This document shows, one piece after another, positions 7,568 to 14,604 of a DNA stretch of 50,238 nt. Both the position numbers and the translations under genes were made by a program. Numbering within the stretch: position 1 is the stretch's first letter; each line of letters starts with the position of its first letter. A model generated the notes under the pieces. The model saw only the letters and a program-made list of their open reading frames with translations. It ran no database searches and was not told the DNA's origin. Source of the stretch: Candidatus Acidiferrales bacterium (GTDB lineage Bacteria > Acidobacteriota > Terriglobia > Acidiferrales > UBA7541); the NCBI GenBank assembly GCA_030037335.1, contig JASHRN010000188.1, forward strand, positions 1 to 50,238. The letters are read 5' to 3'.

Positions 7568-8491
7568 CTAAGGACTGACAAGCCGCAGCGCTTCACGCTG
7601 AATGCACTCTTCGTCTCCAAAACCACTCAGCAAATGAACGTCGTGCTCCCGACGGAACCAGGTGATCTGGCGTTTGGCATACCTCCGGGTTGATTGCCGG
7701 ATCTTCGGCGCAGCGTCTTCGAGCGAGCGCCCGTTGAGAATGTGCTCGCGGATTTGTGCGTAGCCCAGAAACGTGAAAGGCTTCGAAGTCGAAGGAATGC
7801 ACATCCGTATCAGGCCGCGAACTTCGTCAACCCAGCCGGAGGCCAGCATGCTTTCCACTCGGCTGTCAATGCGCCTATAGAGCGCTTCGCGAGAGGGCAT
7901 CAGGCCTATCTTAATAACCGAAAACCCCTGCAATCCGGCTCGATTGCCGCGAAGATGGCTGGCAGGCTTGCCAGTCAGGAAACAAATCTCAAGTGCGCGG
8001 ATGAGCTTGTGCAAATCCTGAGCGGCGATTTGCGACGCTCCAACCGGATCGCGACGGCGCAGAACGCGATGAAGGTATTCCGAACCGCGTTCGGCGGCGC
8101 GTTCCCGCAGGCGCTGGCGAAGCGCTTCTGAACGTTCAGGGAGTTCGTCGAGCCCTTCGAGCAGCGCGCGCAAATAGAGACCTGTGCCAACCGTCAGAAT
8201 CGGCAGCTTGCCACGGTCGCAGATGTCTTCAATTGTGTGCTCAGCGATGCGACGATAGTCTCCCGCGGTGAAAACTTCGTCAGGCTCGGCCAAGTCGATG
8301 AGGTGATGCCGGATGCCTTTCTGTTCCTCTGGACTCAGTTTGCCCGTTCCAATATCAAAATGCTTGTAGATTTGCGTTGAATCGCAGCAGACGACCTCGC
8401 CGCCGAGGCTCTGTGCGATATGAATTGCCAGGGCGGATTTTCCGGAAGCCGTTGGCCCCAAGATTACCAGCAGCCGATGCGGAGGGTTCAT
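7568..8491 (-). CDS. miaA: tRNA dimethylallyltransferase
   Basis: Adds a dimethylallyl group to A37 of tRNAs that read UNN codons. The 307 residues start with the P-loop GPTASGKS (12-19). The family block DSTQIY (37-42; commonly DSMQVY) and the C-terminal TRRYAKRQITWFR segment are present. The ATG at 8491 overlaps the stop of the 31-codon gene in an ATGA. This makes miaA the last gene of the operon that begins at fabZ. About 80 bases separate its stop from the tetR-type gene's start codon region. Confidence 0.95.
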   Translation of the reverse strand: MNPPHRLLVILGPTASGKSALAIHIAQSLGGEVVCCDSTQIYKHFDIGTGKLSPEEQKGIRHHLIDLAEPDEVFTAGDYRRIAEHTIEDICDRGKLPILTVGTGLYLRALLEGLDELPERSEALRQRLRERAAERGSEYLHRVLRRRDPVGASQIAAQDLHKLIRALEICFLTGKPASHLRGNRAGLQGFSVIKIGLMPSREALYRRIDSRVESMLASGWVDEVRGLIRMCIPSTSKPFTFLGYAQIREHILNGRSLEDAAPKIRQSTRRYAKRQITWFRREHDVHLLSGFGDEECIQREALRLVSP

Positions 8492-8583
8492 TGAGCAAAG
8501 GCTCGGAAATGGACGAGCAGATAAATCAGAACGACGAGAGCCAGCAAAAGCGCGCCGAGGATTTGGGTGCGGTTAAGCTTCAC
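8488..8583 (-). CDS. 31-residue single-span membrane peptide, unknown function
   Basis: A very short gene between tonB and miaA. The peptide has a basic start (VKLNRTQ), one hydrophobic helix of about 17 residues (about 8-25) rich in Leu, Ala and Val, and the end HFRAFAQ. The GTG start at 8583 overlaps the tonB stop as GTGA, and its TGA overlaps the miaA ATG as ATGA. Coupling on both sides with no spare base argues that it is translated. I know of no family for it. It could be a small partner of the TonB protein or mainly a coupling device for miaA translation. Confidence 0.6.
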   Translation of the reverse strand: MKLNRTQILGALLLALVVLIYLLVHFRAFAQ

Positions 8584-9950
8584 TGATTGAGATTGTAATC
8601 CAGCGGCAAGTTGTAGAGGAAGATGACGCGCAATTCAAGGTAAGGCCGGGTGTAGGCTGACGGCAGCGGCTCGAACGGATTCGATTCGCTCAGCGCCGCT
8701 CCGGCTGCACGATCAAGGGGGTCTTTGCCCGAGGTGCGTTCCAGAACCGGGTCCGGGCTGGGCATGTTTCCATTGGTCATGATGCGAAAACGCATTACGA
8801 CCACGCCCTTATCGCCCATCCGCGCGGAAATCGGCCATACGGTGATCCAATTCTGTTTCACGCGCGCGATCAGGCGGGCGAGATAATTCGAAAAATCCAC
8901 CCCGTCGGTCGGAGTCAGAATCTGCACGCCCGCTCCGAGCAGGCCCTGGCCGTTCGCGCCGCTTGCAGGACCAGCGCCGGGAATGGTTCCTTCGATGGCC
9001 ACGGAATTGGACCGGTTCGGATTCTGAAGCGCCTGCTGCGCCTGCTCCTGAAGTTCGCGGCCAGGCGAGAGGCTCGGCAAATCCAAGTTGAAATGGCGAT
9101 TCTGTGGCGGAGGCTGAGGTTCGACCGGCTTGAATTCAGGTTCAGGTTTAGGTGCCGGCTGCGGCGGAGGCGCTGGAGGAGTCTGCTGGGCCGGCGCGGT
9201 TTTCTCGGGCTGCGCGGGAGCCGTTGTTTTTGGGCCCGCCAATGGCGCAGGCGTCGGCGCCACGGGCACTTCGAGCTTTTTCAAAATGCGAGGATCGAGG
9301 CGAATGCGGTCGCTCGGCTTCTCATGCGGCGGCTGGATTTTTGGCACTTCCTTGACCGATGGCGGAAGGAAAACGCTCGAAAGCTGCTGACGGGCGAGCT
9401 GTGCTTCTTCGGTCGGCTGACTCGCGGTAAAGAATTTGGGTGCGAGAAGGACCAGCAAAATCACGGCAACGTGAACAATCAAGGAAAACGAGCGCGCCAC
9501 CCACTGCCAGTCTCGCTTCTTCGAATCATCCGGACTTGGGAGCAGGTTCACATCGCCGGTGGTGAAGAGGTCAGGCTCAATCACGTCTTCAAAAATTCCG
9601 ACCGGCAGCGGAGCAGGTGCTGCGGCTTCGGGCCGCTCTTCAAGCCGTGCCTCGGCTGGAACCACAACGCGGTTCCCGAGAACCTCCAAGGGCACGTGCG
9701 ACGGAATGGCCGAAGCGGGTGTTTCCATGCGCTTCACGGGCATATCGCGCGGAATCAGCATCCGCCCGGAGAGCACATCGAGCGGCAAATAAGAGGGAAT
9801 TGAAGTACGTGCGTCGAGTTCGCCGGGAGGAAGCTCGGAAGGCACAATAATGCGCGAATCCAACTGGGAAGATTTCTTGTGCCCGTTTTGCTGGGACTTT
9901 TGCTTCTCGACGGGCGAAATGTTTACCGGAACCAGGGTGCGAGGAATCAT
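8580..9950 (-). CDS. TonB-family energy transducer with cytoplasmic repeats
   Basis: A 456-residue protein with an unusually long cytoplasmic part (about 1-150). That part holds five imperfect 15-residue repeats of the form R-x-x-[IV]-P-x-x-[LMV]-P (about 33-108). One membrane helix follows (about 154-173), then a Pro/Ala/Gln-rich periplasmic linker (about 200-300) and a TonB C-terminal-like domain (about 350-456). By family knowledge it would couple inner-membrane energy to outer-membrane receptors, or act as a TolA/TonB-like structural link. No exbB or exbD is in the window. The ATG at 9950 overlaps the stop of the upstream Gfo/Idh gene as ATGA. Its place in a lipid A operon suggests an envelope role. 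Confidence 0.85.
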   Translation of the reverse strand: MIPRTLVPVNISPVEKQKSQQNGHKKSSQLDSRIIVPSELPPGELDARTSIPSYLPLDVLSGRMLIPRDMPVKRMETPASAIPSHVPLEVLGNRVVVPAEARLEERPEAAAPAPLPVGIFEDVIEPDLFTTGDVNLLPSPDDSKKRDWQWVARSFSLIVHVAVILLVLLAPKFFTASQPTEEAQLARQQLSSVFLPPSVKEVPKIQPPHEKPSDRIRLDPRILKKLEVPVAPTPAPLAGPKTTAPAQPEKTAPAQQTPPAPPPQPAPKPEPEFKPVEPQPPPQNRHFNLDLPSLSPGRELQEQAQQALQNPNRSNSVAIEGTIPGAGPASGANGQGLLGAGVQILTPTDGVDFSNYLARLIARVKQNWITVWPISARMGDKGVVVMRFRIMTNGNMPSPDPVLERTSGKDPLDRAAGAALSESNPFEPLPSAYTRPYLELRVIFLYNLPLDYNLNQ

Positions 9951-10927
9951 TTTTGCGGGACCGCGCCGGCAAGTTCTGGCTTCACTCGATTGGCGTGCTG
10001 AACGATGCCGGCCATCACGCGCTCGGCGAGTTCCAGCGCGCGCCTTCCAGCATGGCCGTCAACCAAAGGCGTTTTTCGTTCACGCACCGCAGCCACAAAA
10101 GAGCGCAGCTCGGCTTTGAGAGGTTCCTCCGGCTCGGTGGGCAGCTTTTCGAAATCGATGGCCGGCTGCGAGCCTTCGCCCACCACGCGAATTCGTGTGA
10201 CATCCTGGCGCGTGTAGTCGACTGAAATATACTCGCGCGCCTGAAAAAATCGAAGTTTGCGCACACGCTCGGTGGAAACGCGGCTCGCCGTCACGTTGGC
10301 CACGGCTCCGCTTTCAAACTCGATGCGTGCGTGGGCAATATCGACTTTGTCGGTCAGTACCGGAATGCCCACAGCCTGAATCTCGTGCGGAGGAGAATCC
10401 AGCAATGCCAGGAGCACGTCCAAATCGTGAATCATCACATCGAACACGACATCCACATCGAGGCTGCGTGGCGAAAAAACACCGAGCCGGTGCACTTCAA
10501 AAAAAAGCGGCCGCGTGACGATCTTCTGTAATGCCACGACTGCTGGATTGAAGCGTTCGAGATGGCCCACCTGCAAAATACATCCGGCCTTTTTTGCTGT
10601 CGCGATCAGCTCGTCGGCTTCGCGCAGGGAGGCGGCAATCGGTTTCTCTACCAAAACGTCTACGCCGTGCTCGAGCAACTCCGAGCTGATTCGCGCATGC
10701 AGTTTCGTGGGGACTGCAACGCAGGCGGCATCTGCCTGCTCTGCCAGATGAGCCACATCCTCGAAAGCGCGAGTGCCGAACTCCGCGGCCACCTGGCGCG
10801 CGCGCTCGGGGTCCGCGTCGTGAACGCCGACAAGCTCCGCTCCCGCCAAATCATGCAGCACTCGCACATGATTGCGCCCAAAGTCTCCTACGCCTACCAC
10901 GCCGACACGAATCTTTCTGTCAGTCAA
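9947..10927 (-). CDS. Gfo/Idh/MocA family NAD(P)-dependent oxidoreductase
   Basis: A 326-residue sugar-dehydrogenase-type enzyme. It has the Rossmann glycine loop (VGVVGVGDFG, 8-17), the family EKP motif (94-96) and an HD pair in the C-terminal domain. The gene starts with TTG at 10927, supported by GGGAAGG six bases upstream, and overlaps the end of lpxI by eight bases. Lying next to lpxI and lpxA it may act on a UDP-amino sugar. GnnA, which oxidises UDP-GlcNAc for 3-amino lipid A, belongs to this superfamily. No GnnB-type aminotransferase is present here, so the substrate is inference only. Confidence 0.85.
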   Translation of the reverse strand: MTDRKIRVGVVGVGDFGRNHVRVLHDLAGAELVGVHDADPERARQVAAEFGTRAFEDVAHLAEQADAACVAVPTKLHARISSELLEHGVDVLVEKPIAASLREADELIATAKKAGCILQVGHLERFNPAVVALQKIVTRPLFFEVHRLGVFSPRSLDVDVVFDVMIHDLDVLLALLDSPPHEIQAVGIPVLTDKVDIAHARIEFESGAVANVTASRVSTERVRKLRFFQAREYISVDYTRQDVTRIRVVGEGSQPAIDFEKLPTEPEEPLKAELRSFVAAVRERKTPLVDGHAGRRALELAERVMAGIVQHANRVKPELAGAVPQK

Positions 10928-11882
10928 CTCTGACCTTCCCTGTCACAGCATTTCGAGAGGCTCTTTGCGTTGCTCGTTCTGATGCGCCGGACGCGAGGTT
11001 TGCCGCATCTTTGCTGCCAGCCACGTTGGCATCGCCAGGGTCAGCATCACGAGGTTCAAACGCCTCAATCGCGATACCGGCCTGATCCGCCTCAGCGAGC
11101 AGTTTTTCACGGTCGAGCAGCAGAGTGCGGCCTGCATCAATAGCCAGCGCAGTCGCGTTCGAGCGCCGCATAACGGCAATCGTGTTCAGGCCTGCGACCG
11201 GCACATCGAATCGCATGTCTTGCGAGGGTTTGCTGACTTTCACCACAACCAGGCGCTTCCCTTGTGTGAGACGCGCGGCGCGCTCGATGGTTTCGTCGGT
11301 TCCTTCCATCGCTTCCACGGCGACGCATGCTCGGTCGGAGATCACCACCGTCTGTCCCAGGTCGATTTCCGCCAGTTTCTGCGCGATTTCTCTACCGTAA
11401 GCAATGTCCGCAGCTTCGTCCTCATTTGGCGCGCGGCGCGTCAAAACGCCTTTCTCTGGCAGCAGCGGTGCGAGAAAAGCGGTCGAGTCAATCAGATGAA
11501 TTCCTTCCTCTTCCAGCAAACGAGCTACCGCGCCAATGAGCGAATCGGTATTCTTTTTCGAAAGCGAGAGCAGCAGCTTCGCGAGCTTCCAGTCCGGTCG
11601 AATCGAGCTGAAAATTTTATTGTGCTTCACCTGCCCGGCCATCACCGCTTGCGTTACGCCCTCCTTGTGCAGCAGCTCAATCGTGCGCGTCAACTCCCCG
11701 AGGCTTACCCAGTGAATTCGCCGAGCTACGCTCTCCAATTCGGGCGAGGCTTCCTCGCGAATCGCAATCACGGTCATTTCAATACCGCGGCTGCGCGCGC
11801 CTTCGAGCACAAGGAAGGGAAACTTCCCGTTGCCCGCAATCAGGCCCCAGTTTGCGGTGGAAGCGGTATTCGTTTGCGCCAT
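10920..11882 (-). CDS. lpxI: UDP-2,3-diacylglucosamine diphosphatase LpxI
   Basis: Makes lipid X from UDP-2,3-diacylglucosamine, replacing LpxH in lineages that lack it. The 320 residues begin with GLIAGNGKFPFLVLEGARS and contain the AGQVKHNKIFS block, both typical of LpxI (formerly DUF1009). The last 45 residues are a low-complexity Ala/Ser/Asp/Arg tail not needed by the core fold. The ATG is at 11882, 20 bases after the lpxA stop. LpxD and LpxB, which act before and after it, are not in the window. Confidence 0.93.
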   Translation of the reverse strand: MAQTNTASTANWGLIAGNGKFPFLVLEGARSRGIEMTVIAIREEASPELESVARRIHWVSLGELTRTIELLHKEGVTQAVMAGQVKHNKIFSSIRPDWKLAKLLLSLSKKNTDSLIGAVARLLEEEGIHLIDSTAFLAPLLPEKGVLTRRAPNEDEAADIAYGREIAQKLAEIDLGQTVVISDRACVAVEAMEGTDETIERAARLTQGKRLVVVKVSKPSQDMRFDVPVAGLNTIAVMRRSNATALAIDAGRTLLLDREKLLAEADQAGIAIEAFEPRDADPGDANVAGSKDAANLASGASERATQRASRNAVTGKVRVD

Positions 11883-11901
11883 GTCTTTCGCGAGAATTCG
11901 C

Positions 11902-12681
11902 TTATTTAATCAAGCCGCGCTCGGCAGCTTCGATGAACTGAATCAGTTCGGACACATCCTCTGACCCGTTCAGACTCGCGCGCATCTGTTCAACCGCCTG
12001 GCTCGTGTTCAGCTTGGAACGCAAAAGCAGCCGGTAAGCGCGCTCTATGGCTTGGATGCGTTCTGGAGCGAATCCGTGCCTTTCGAGTCCAATCGTGTTC
12101 ACGCCAAAGGAACGCACATCGCGCGCCTGCACGACCTTCGAAAAGGGCGGCACATCCTGCGTAATCGCCGAAAGCGCGCCAATGTAGGCGTGACGTCCCA
12201 CGCGGCAAAACTGGTGAATGGTGCAGAATGCTCCAATCGTAGCGTGATCTTCCACCGAAACGTGCCCGGCGAGCGTCCCGCCATTCACGAAAATCGTGTG
12301 ATTTCCCACCTGGCAATCGTGCGCCACGTGCGCGTAGGCCATGAACATATTGTGGCTGCCAATGCGCGTCGTTCCTCCGCCTTTTTTTGTTCCGCGGCTG
12401 ACGGTGACGAATTCGCGAAACTGGTTGGAATCGCCAACTTCCAGAAAAACTCGCTCGTCCGCAAACGTCAGGTCCTGCGGTTCGCCGCCGATCGCGCAAA
12501 ATGAATAAAAGCGATTCTTGCGTCCAATGCGCGCCGGACCGTAAATCACGGCGTGCGGCTCAACGACGCACTCCTCCCCCAATTCAACGTCTTCGCCAAT
12601 CACGGCGAAGGCGCCAATGCGTGCGCCGTTCCAGATGGTTGCGCTTTGCGCGACGCTTGCTCGCGAATCAATTTCGCTCAT
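11902..12681 (-). CDS. lpxA: Acyl-ACP--UDP-N-acetylglucosamine O-acyltransferase
   Basis: First enzyme of lipid A synthesis, a trimer of left-handed beta-helices built from hexapeptide repeats (about 8-190). The catalytic histidine is in AHVAHDC (His121), matching His125 of E. coli LpxA. The helical C-terminal domain follows. The protein has 259 residues. The start is the ATG at 12681 overlapping the fabZ stop as ATGA; a longer frame to 12780 is out of family. Confidence 0.95.
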   Translation of the reverse strand: MSEIDSRASVAQSATIWNGARIGAFAVIGEDVELGEECVVEPHAVIYGPARIGRKNRFYSFCAIGGEPQDLTFADERVFLEVGDSNQFREFVTVSRGTKKGGGTTRIGSHNMFMAYAHVAHDCQVGNHTIFVNGGTLAGHVSVEDHATIGAFCTIHQFCRVGRHAYIGALSAITQDVPPFSKVVQARDVRSFGVNTIGLERHGFAPERIQAIERAYRLLLRSKLNTSQAVEQMRASLNGSEDVSELIQFIEAAERGLIK

Positions 12682-13118
12682 GGGTCGCGATCCACCATCT
12701 TGCACATGAGCGTCGCTTCCGCCGCAAGCTCGCTGCCTACGAAGGCTTTTCCTGCGAGTTTGCAGAACGTGTATCGCCAAGAAAGCACGTCCACTTCGAC
12801 GCGCAATTGATCGCCGGGAATCACCGGCCTCCGGAAACGTGCATCATCAATCGCCACAAAATAGAGCAGCTTGCTCTCGCGGTCTTTCACTTCCTGCAGC
12901 AGCAAAAATCCGCCCGCCTGCGCCATCGATTCGACAATCAGCACGCCCGGCATCACCGGCTTTCCGGGAAAATGGCCGGCGAAAAAACCTTCATTAATGG
13001 TGACGTTTTTCACGCCCACAATTCGCTTCAGCCGTTCCATCTCCGTGATTGCGTCGATCATCAGGAACGGATAGCGATGCGGCAGTATCTTCTGAATCTC
13101 AATCGTGTCCAGAATCAT
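12678..13118 (-). CDS. fabZ: 3-hydroxyacyl-[acyl-carrier-protein] dehydratase FabZ
   Basis: Hot-dog-fold dehydratase of fatty acid elongation. The 146 residues contain LPHRYPFLMID and the active-site helix, with catalytic His49 (AGHFPG) and Glu63 (VESMAQ). The ATG at 13118 has GAGG four bases upstream; the frame extends to 13166 without family likeness. It is the first gene of the operon. FabZ competes with LpxA for 3-hydroxyacyl-ACP, so placing both in one operon, with translational coupling, fits coordinated control. No lpxD lies upstream as it does in many bacteria. Confidence 0.95.
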   Translation of the reverse strand: MILDTIEIQKILPHRYPFLMIDAITEMERLKRIVGVKNVTINEGFFAGHFPGKPVMPGVLIVESMAQAGGFLLLQEVKDRESKLLYFVAIDDARFRRPVIPGDQLRVEVDVLSWRYTFCKLAGKAFVGSELAAEATLMCKMVDRDP

Positions 13119-13171
13119 GAATCCTCGCGCGGCCGTCCGGTTCGCCCACCCGCGGCATGCAATCAAAGAAT

Positions 13172-13177
13172 AGTATA
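13172..13177 (-). promoter_or_regulatory. Possible -10 box for the fabZ operon
   Basis: TATACT on the minus strand, about 55 bases upstream of the fabZ ATG. The -35 region is poor (GGTTTC at 17 bases). Confidence 0.35.
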
Positions 13178-13268
13178 CGAAAGCGGCGTATCGTGAAACC
13201 GCGCCGCCCTTGGTGCGTGTTTCTCAGGAACGCGCCGCTGCGGCCTGCTCCTGGCGCACCTCTGACGG

Positions 13269-13297
13269 TTGACTGCGCCCGCTTCCGGCGGGACAAT
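13269..13297 (+). promoter_or_regulatory. Sigma-70 promoter for the cyclopropane synthase gene
   Basis: TTGACT (13269-13274) and GACAAT (13292-13297) are 17 bases apart. Transcription would begin near 13304, which supports the downstream GTG at 13334 as the start codon. Confidence 0.55.
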
Positions 13298-13333
13298 CGA
13301 CGCGGACTTTCAAGAGGGAATCAGGTTCCTCTC

Positions 13334-14461
13334 GTGCTCGCCAACAGCCTCAAGCGCCGCGCCGAAGCCCTTCTGGCACGCGCGGACATCCGCATCAATG
13401 GGGACCGTCCGTGGGACCTTATCGTTCACCGCGACGAGTTCTATCCTCGCGTTTTTCGCGAAGGCTCCCTCGGCCTCGGCGAGTCCTATATGGACGGCTG
13501 GTGGGATTCTCCCGCACTCGACGAGTTTTTCGATCATCTTTTCCGCGCTAAGCTCGAGCGCAACGCGTTGCCTCCGTGGCGTGCCATTCGCCTCTACCTG
13601 CAATCGCTGCTGCTCAATCCGCAGACAAAGTCGCGTTCTTTCAAAGTCGGCGAAGGACATTACGACCTTGGAAACGATCTCTTCGAGGCGATGCTCGATA
13701 AGCGCATGGTCTACACCTGCGCGTGTTGGGATGGAGCGGAAAATCTCGACGCGGCGCAGGAGGCAAAGCTTGAATTCGTTTGCCGCTCGATCGGCGCGCG
13801 CCCGGGAATGAAGATTTTGGATATAGGTTGCGGCTGGGCCAGCTTCGCAAAATATGCAGCAGAAAAATATTGTGCGAAGGTGACCGGAATTACTGTTTCG
13901 CGCGAACAGGCTCGTCTGGCGCAGGAGAAATGCTCCGGGTTGCCGGTCGAAATCCGGCTTCAGGATTATCGTGATTTACGGCGCGATGTGCAGCGCGACT
14001 CGACGCGCAAATTCGACTGTGCCGTGTCGCTCGGCATGTTCGAACATGTTGGCTCGAAAAATTACCGCACCTTCATGGAAATTGTTCACGGCGCGATTGA
14101 GGGCTGCGGTCGCTTTTATCTTTCCTGCATTGGGAAAAATGTCTCGGTCCGGATGACGGACGCATGGATAGAAAAATATATTTTCCCGAATTCGATGCTG
14201 CCGTCCCTGAAACAGATCGGAGCAGCGACCGAAGGCCTTTTCATCATGGAAGATTTGCAGAACTGGGCCGGCGATTATGACCGCACCCTGATGGCCTGGT
14301 ACGCAAATTTCAAAGAGCATTGGGGTGAGCTTCGCGCGCGCTATGACGAGCGATTTTTCCGCATGTGGAAATTCTACCTGATGGCCAGCGCCGGCTCTTT
14401 CCGCTCCCGGCGCCTGCAAGTCTGGCAGATGCTTTTCTCTCCCGATGGTGCGGCTCACTGA
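13334..14461 (+). CDS. cfa: Cyclopropane-fatty-acyl-phospholipid synthase
   Basis: SAM-dependent enzyme that adds a methylene bridge to unsaturated phospholipid acyl chains at the membrane. From the GTG at 13334 it has 375 residues, close to E. coli Cfa (382). It matches along its whole length: GSLGLGESYMDGWW (44-57), EGHYDLGND, the SAM loop LDIGCGWAS (162-170), GMFEHVG (234-240) and the C-terminal QVWQ. At the position of E. coli Cys354 it has Ser352. The frame is open back to an ATG at 13157, but that part has rare codons and lies across the promoter, so I did not use it. Confidence 0.9.
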   Translation: MLANSLKRRAEALLARADIRINGDRPWDLIVHRDEFYPRVFREGSLGLGESYMDGWWDSPALDEFFDHLFRAKLERNALPPWRAIRLYLQSLLLNPQTKSRSFKVGEGHYDLGNDLFEAMLDKRMVYTCACWDGAENLDAAQEAKLEFVCRSIGARPGMKILDIGCGWASFAKYAAEKYCAKVTGITVSREQARLAQEKCSGLPVEIRLQDYRDLRRDVQRDSTRKFDCAVSLGMFEHVGSKNYRTFMEIVHGAIEGCGRFYLSCIGKNVSVRMTDAWIEKYIFPNSMLPSLKQIGAATEGLFIMEDLQNWAGDYDRTLMAWYANFKEHWGELRARYDERFFRMWKFYLMASAGSFRSRRLQVWQMLFSPDGAAH

Positions 14462-14541
14462 TGAAGTGTCACTGCTGAACTGGCCATTTCATAAGTTCGC
14501 GAAACGCCCTCGAAATGTCCTTCGTCTCAGGCAATGCGCCT

Positions 14542-14570
14542 TTGACACCGCGCGTCTCGCCGAATATGTT
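14542..14570 (+). promoter_or_regulatory. Sigma-70 promoter for the M13 peptidase gene
   Basis: A perfect TTGACA (14542-14547) is followed after 17 bases by TATGTT (14565-14570). The predicted start near 14577 gives a leader of about 28 bases. Confidence 0.65.
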
Positions 14571-14604
14571 CTCTTCGCGGATTTATCTGATGGAGGAATC
14601 TTCG

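Noticed and set aside
13157-13333. N-terminal extension of the cyclopropane synthase from an ATG
   Set aside because: Rare codons, basic low-complexity sequence, no family likeness, and it crosses a good promoter at 13269-13297.
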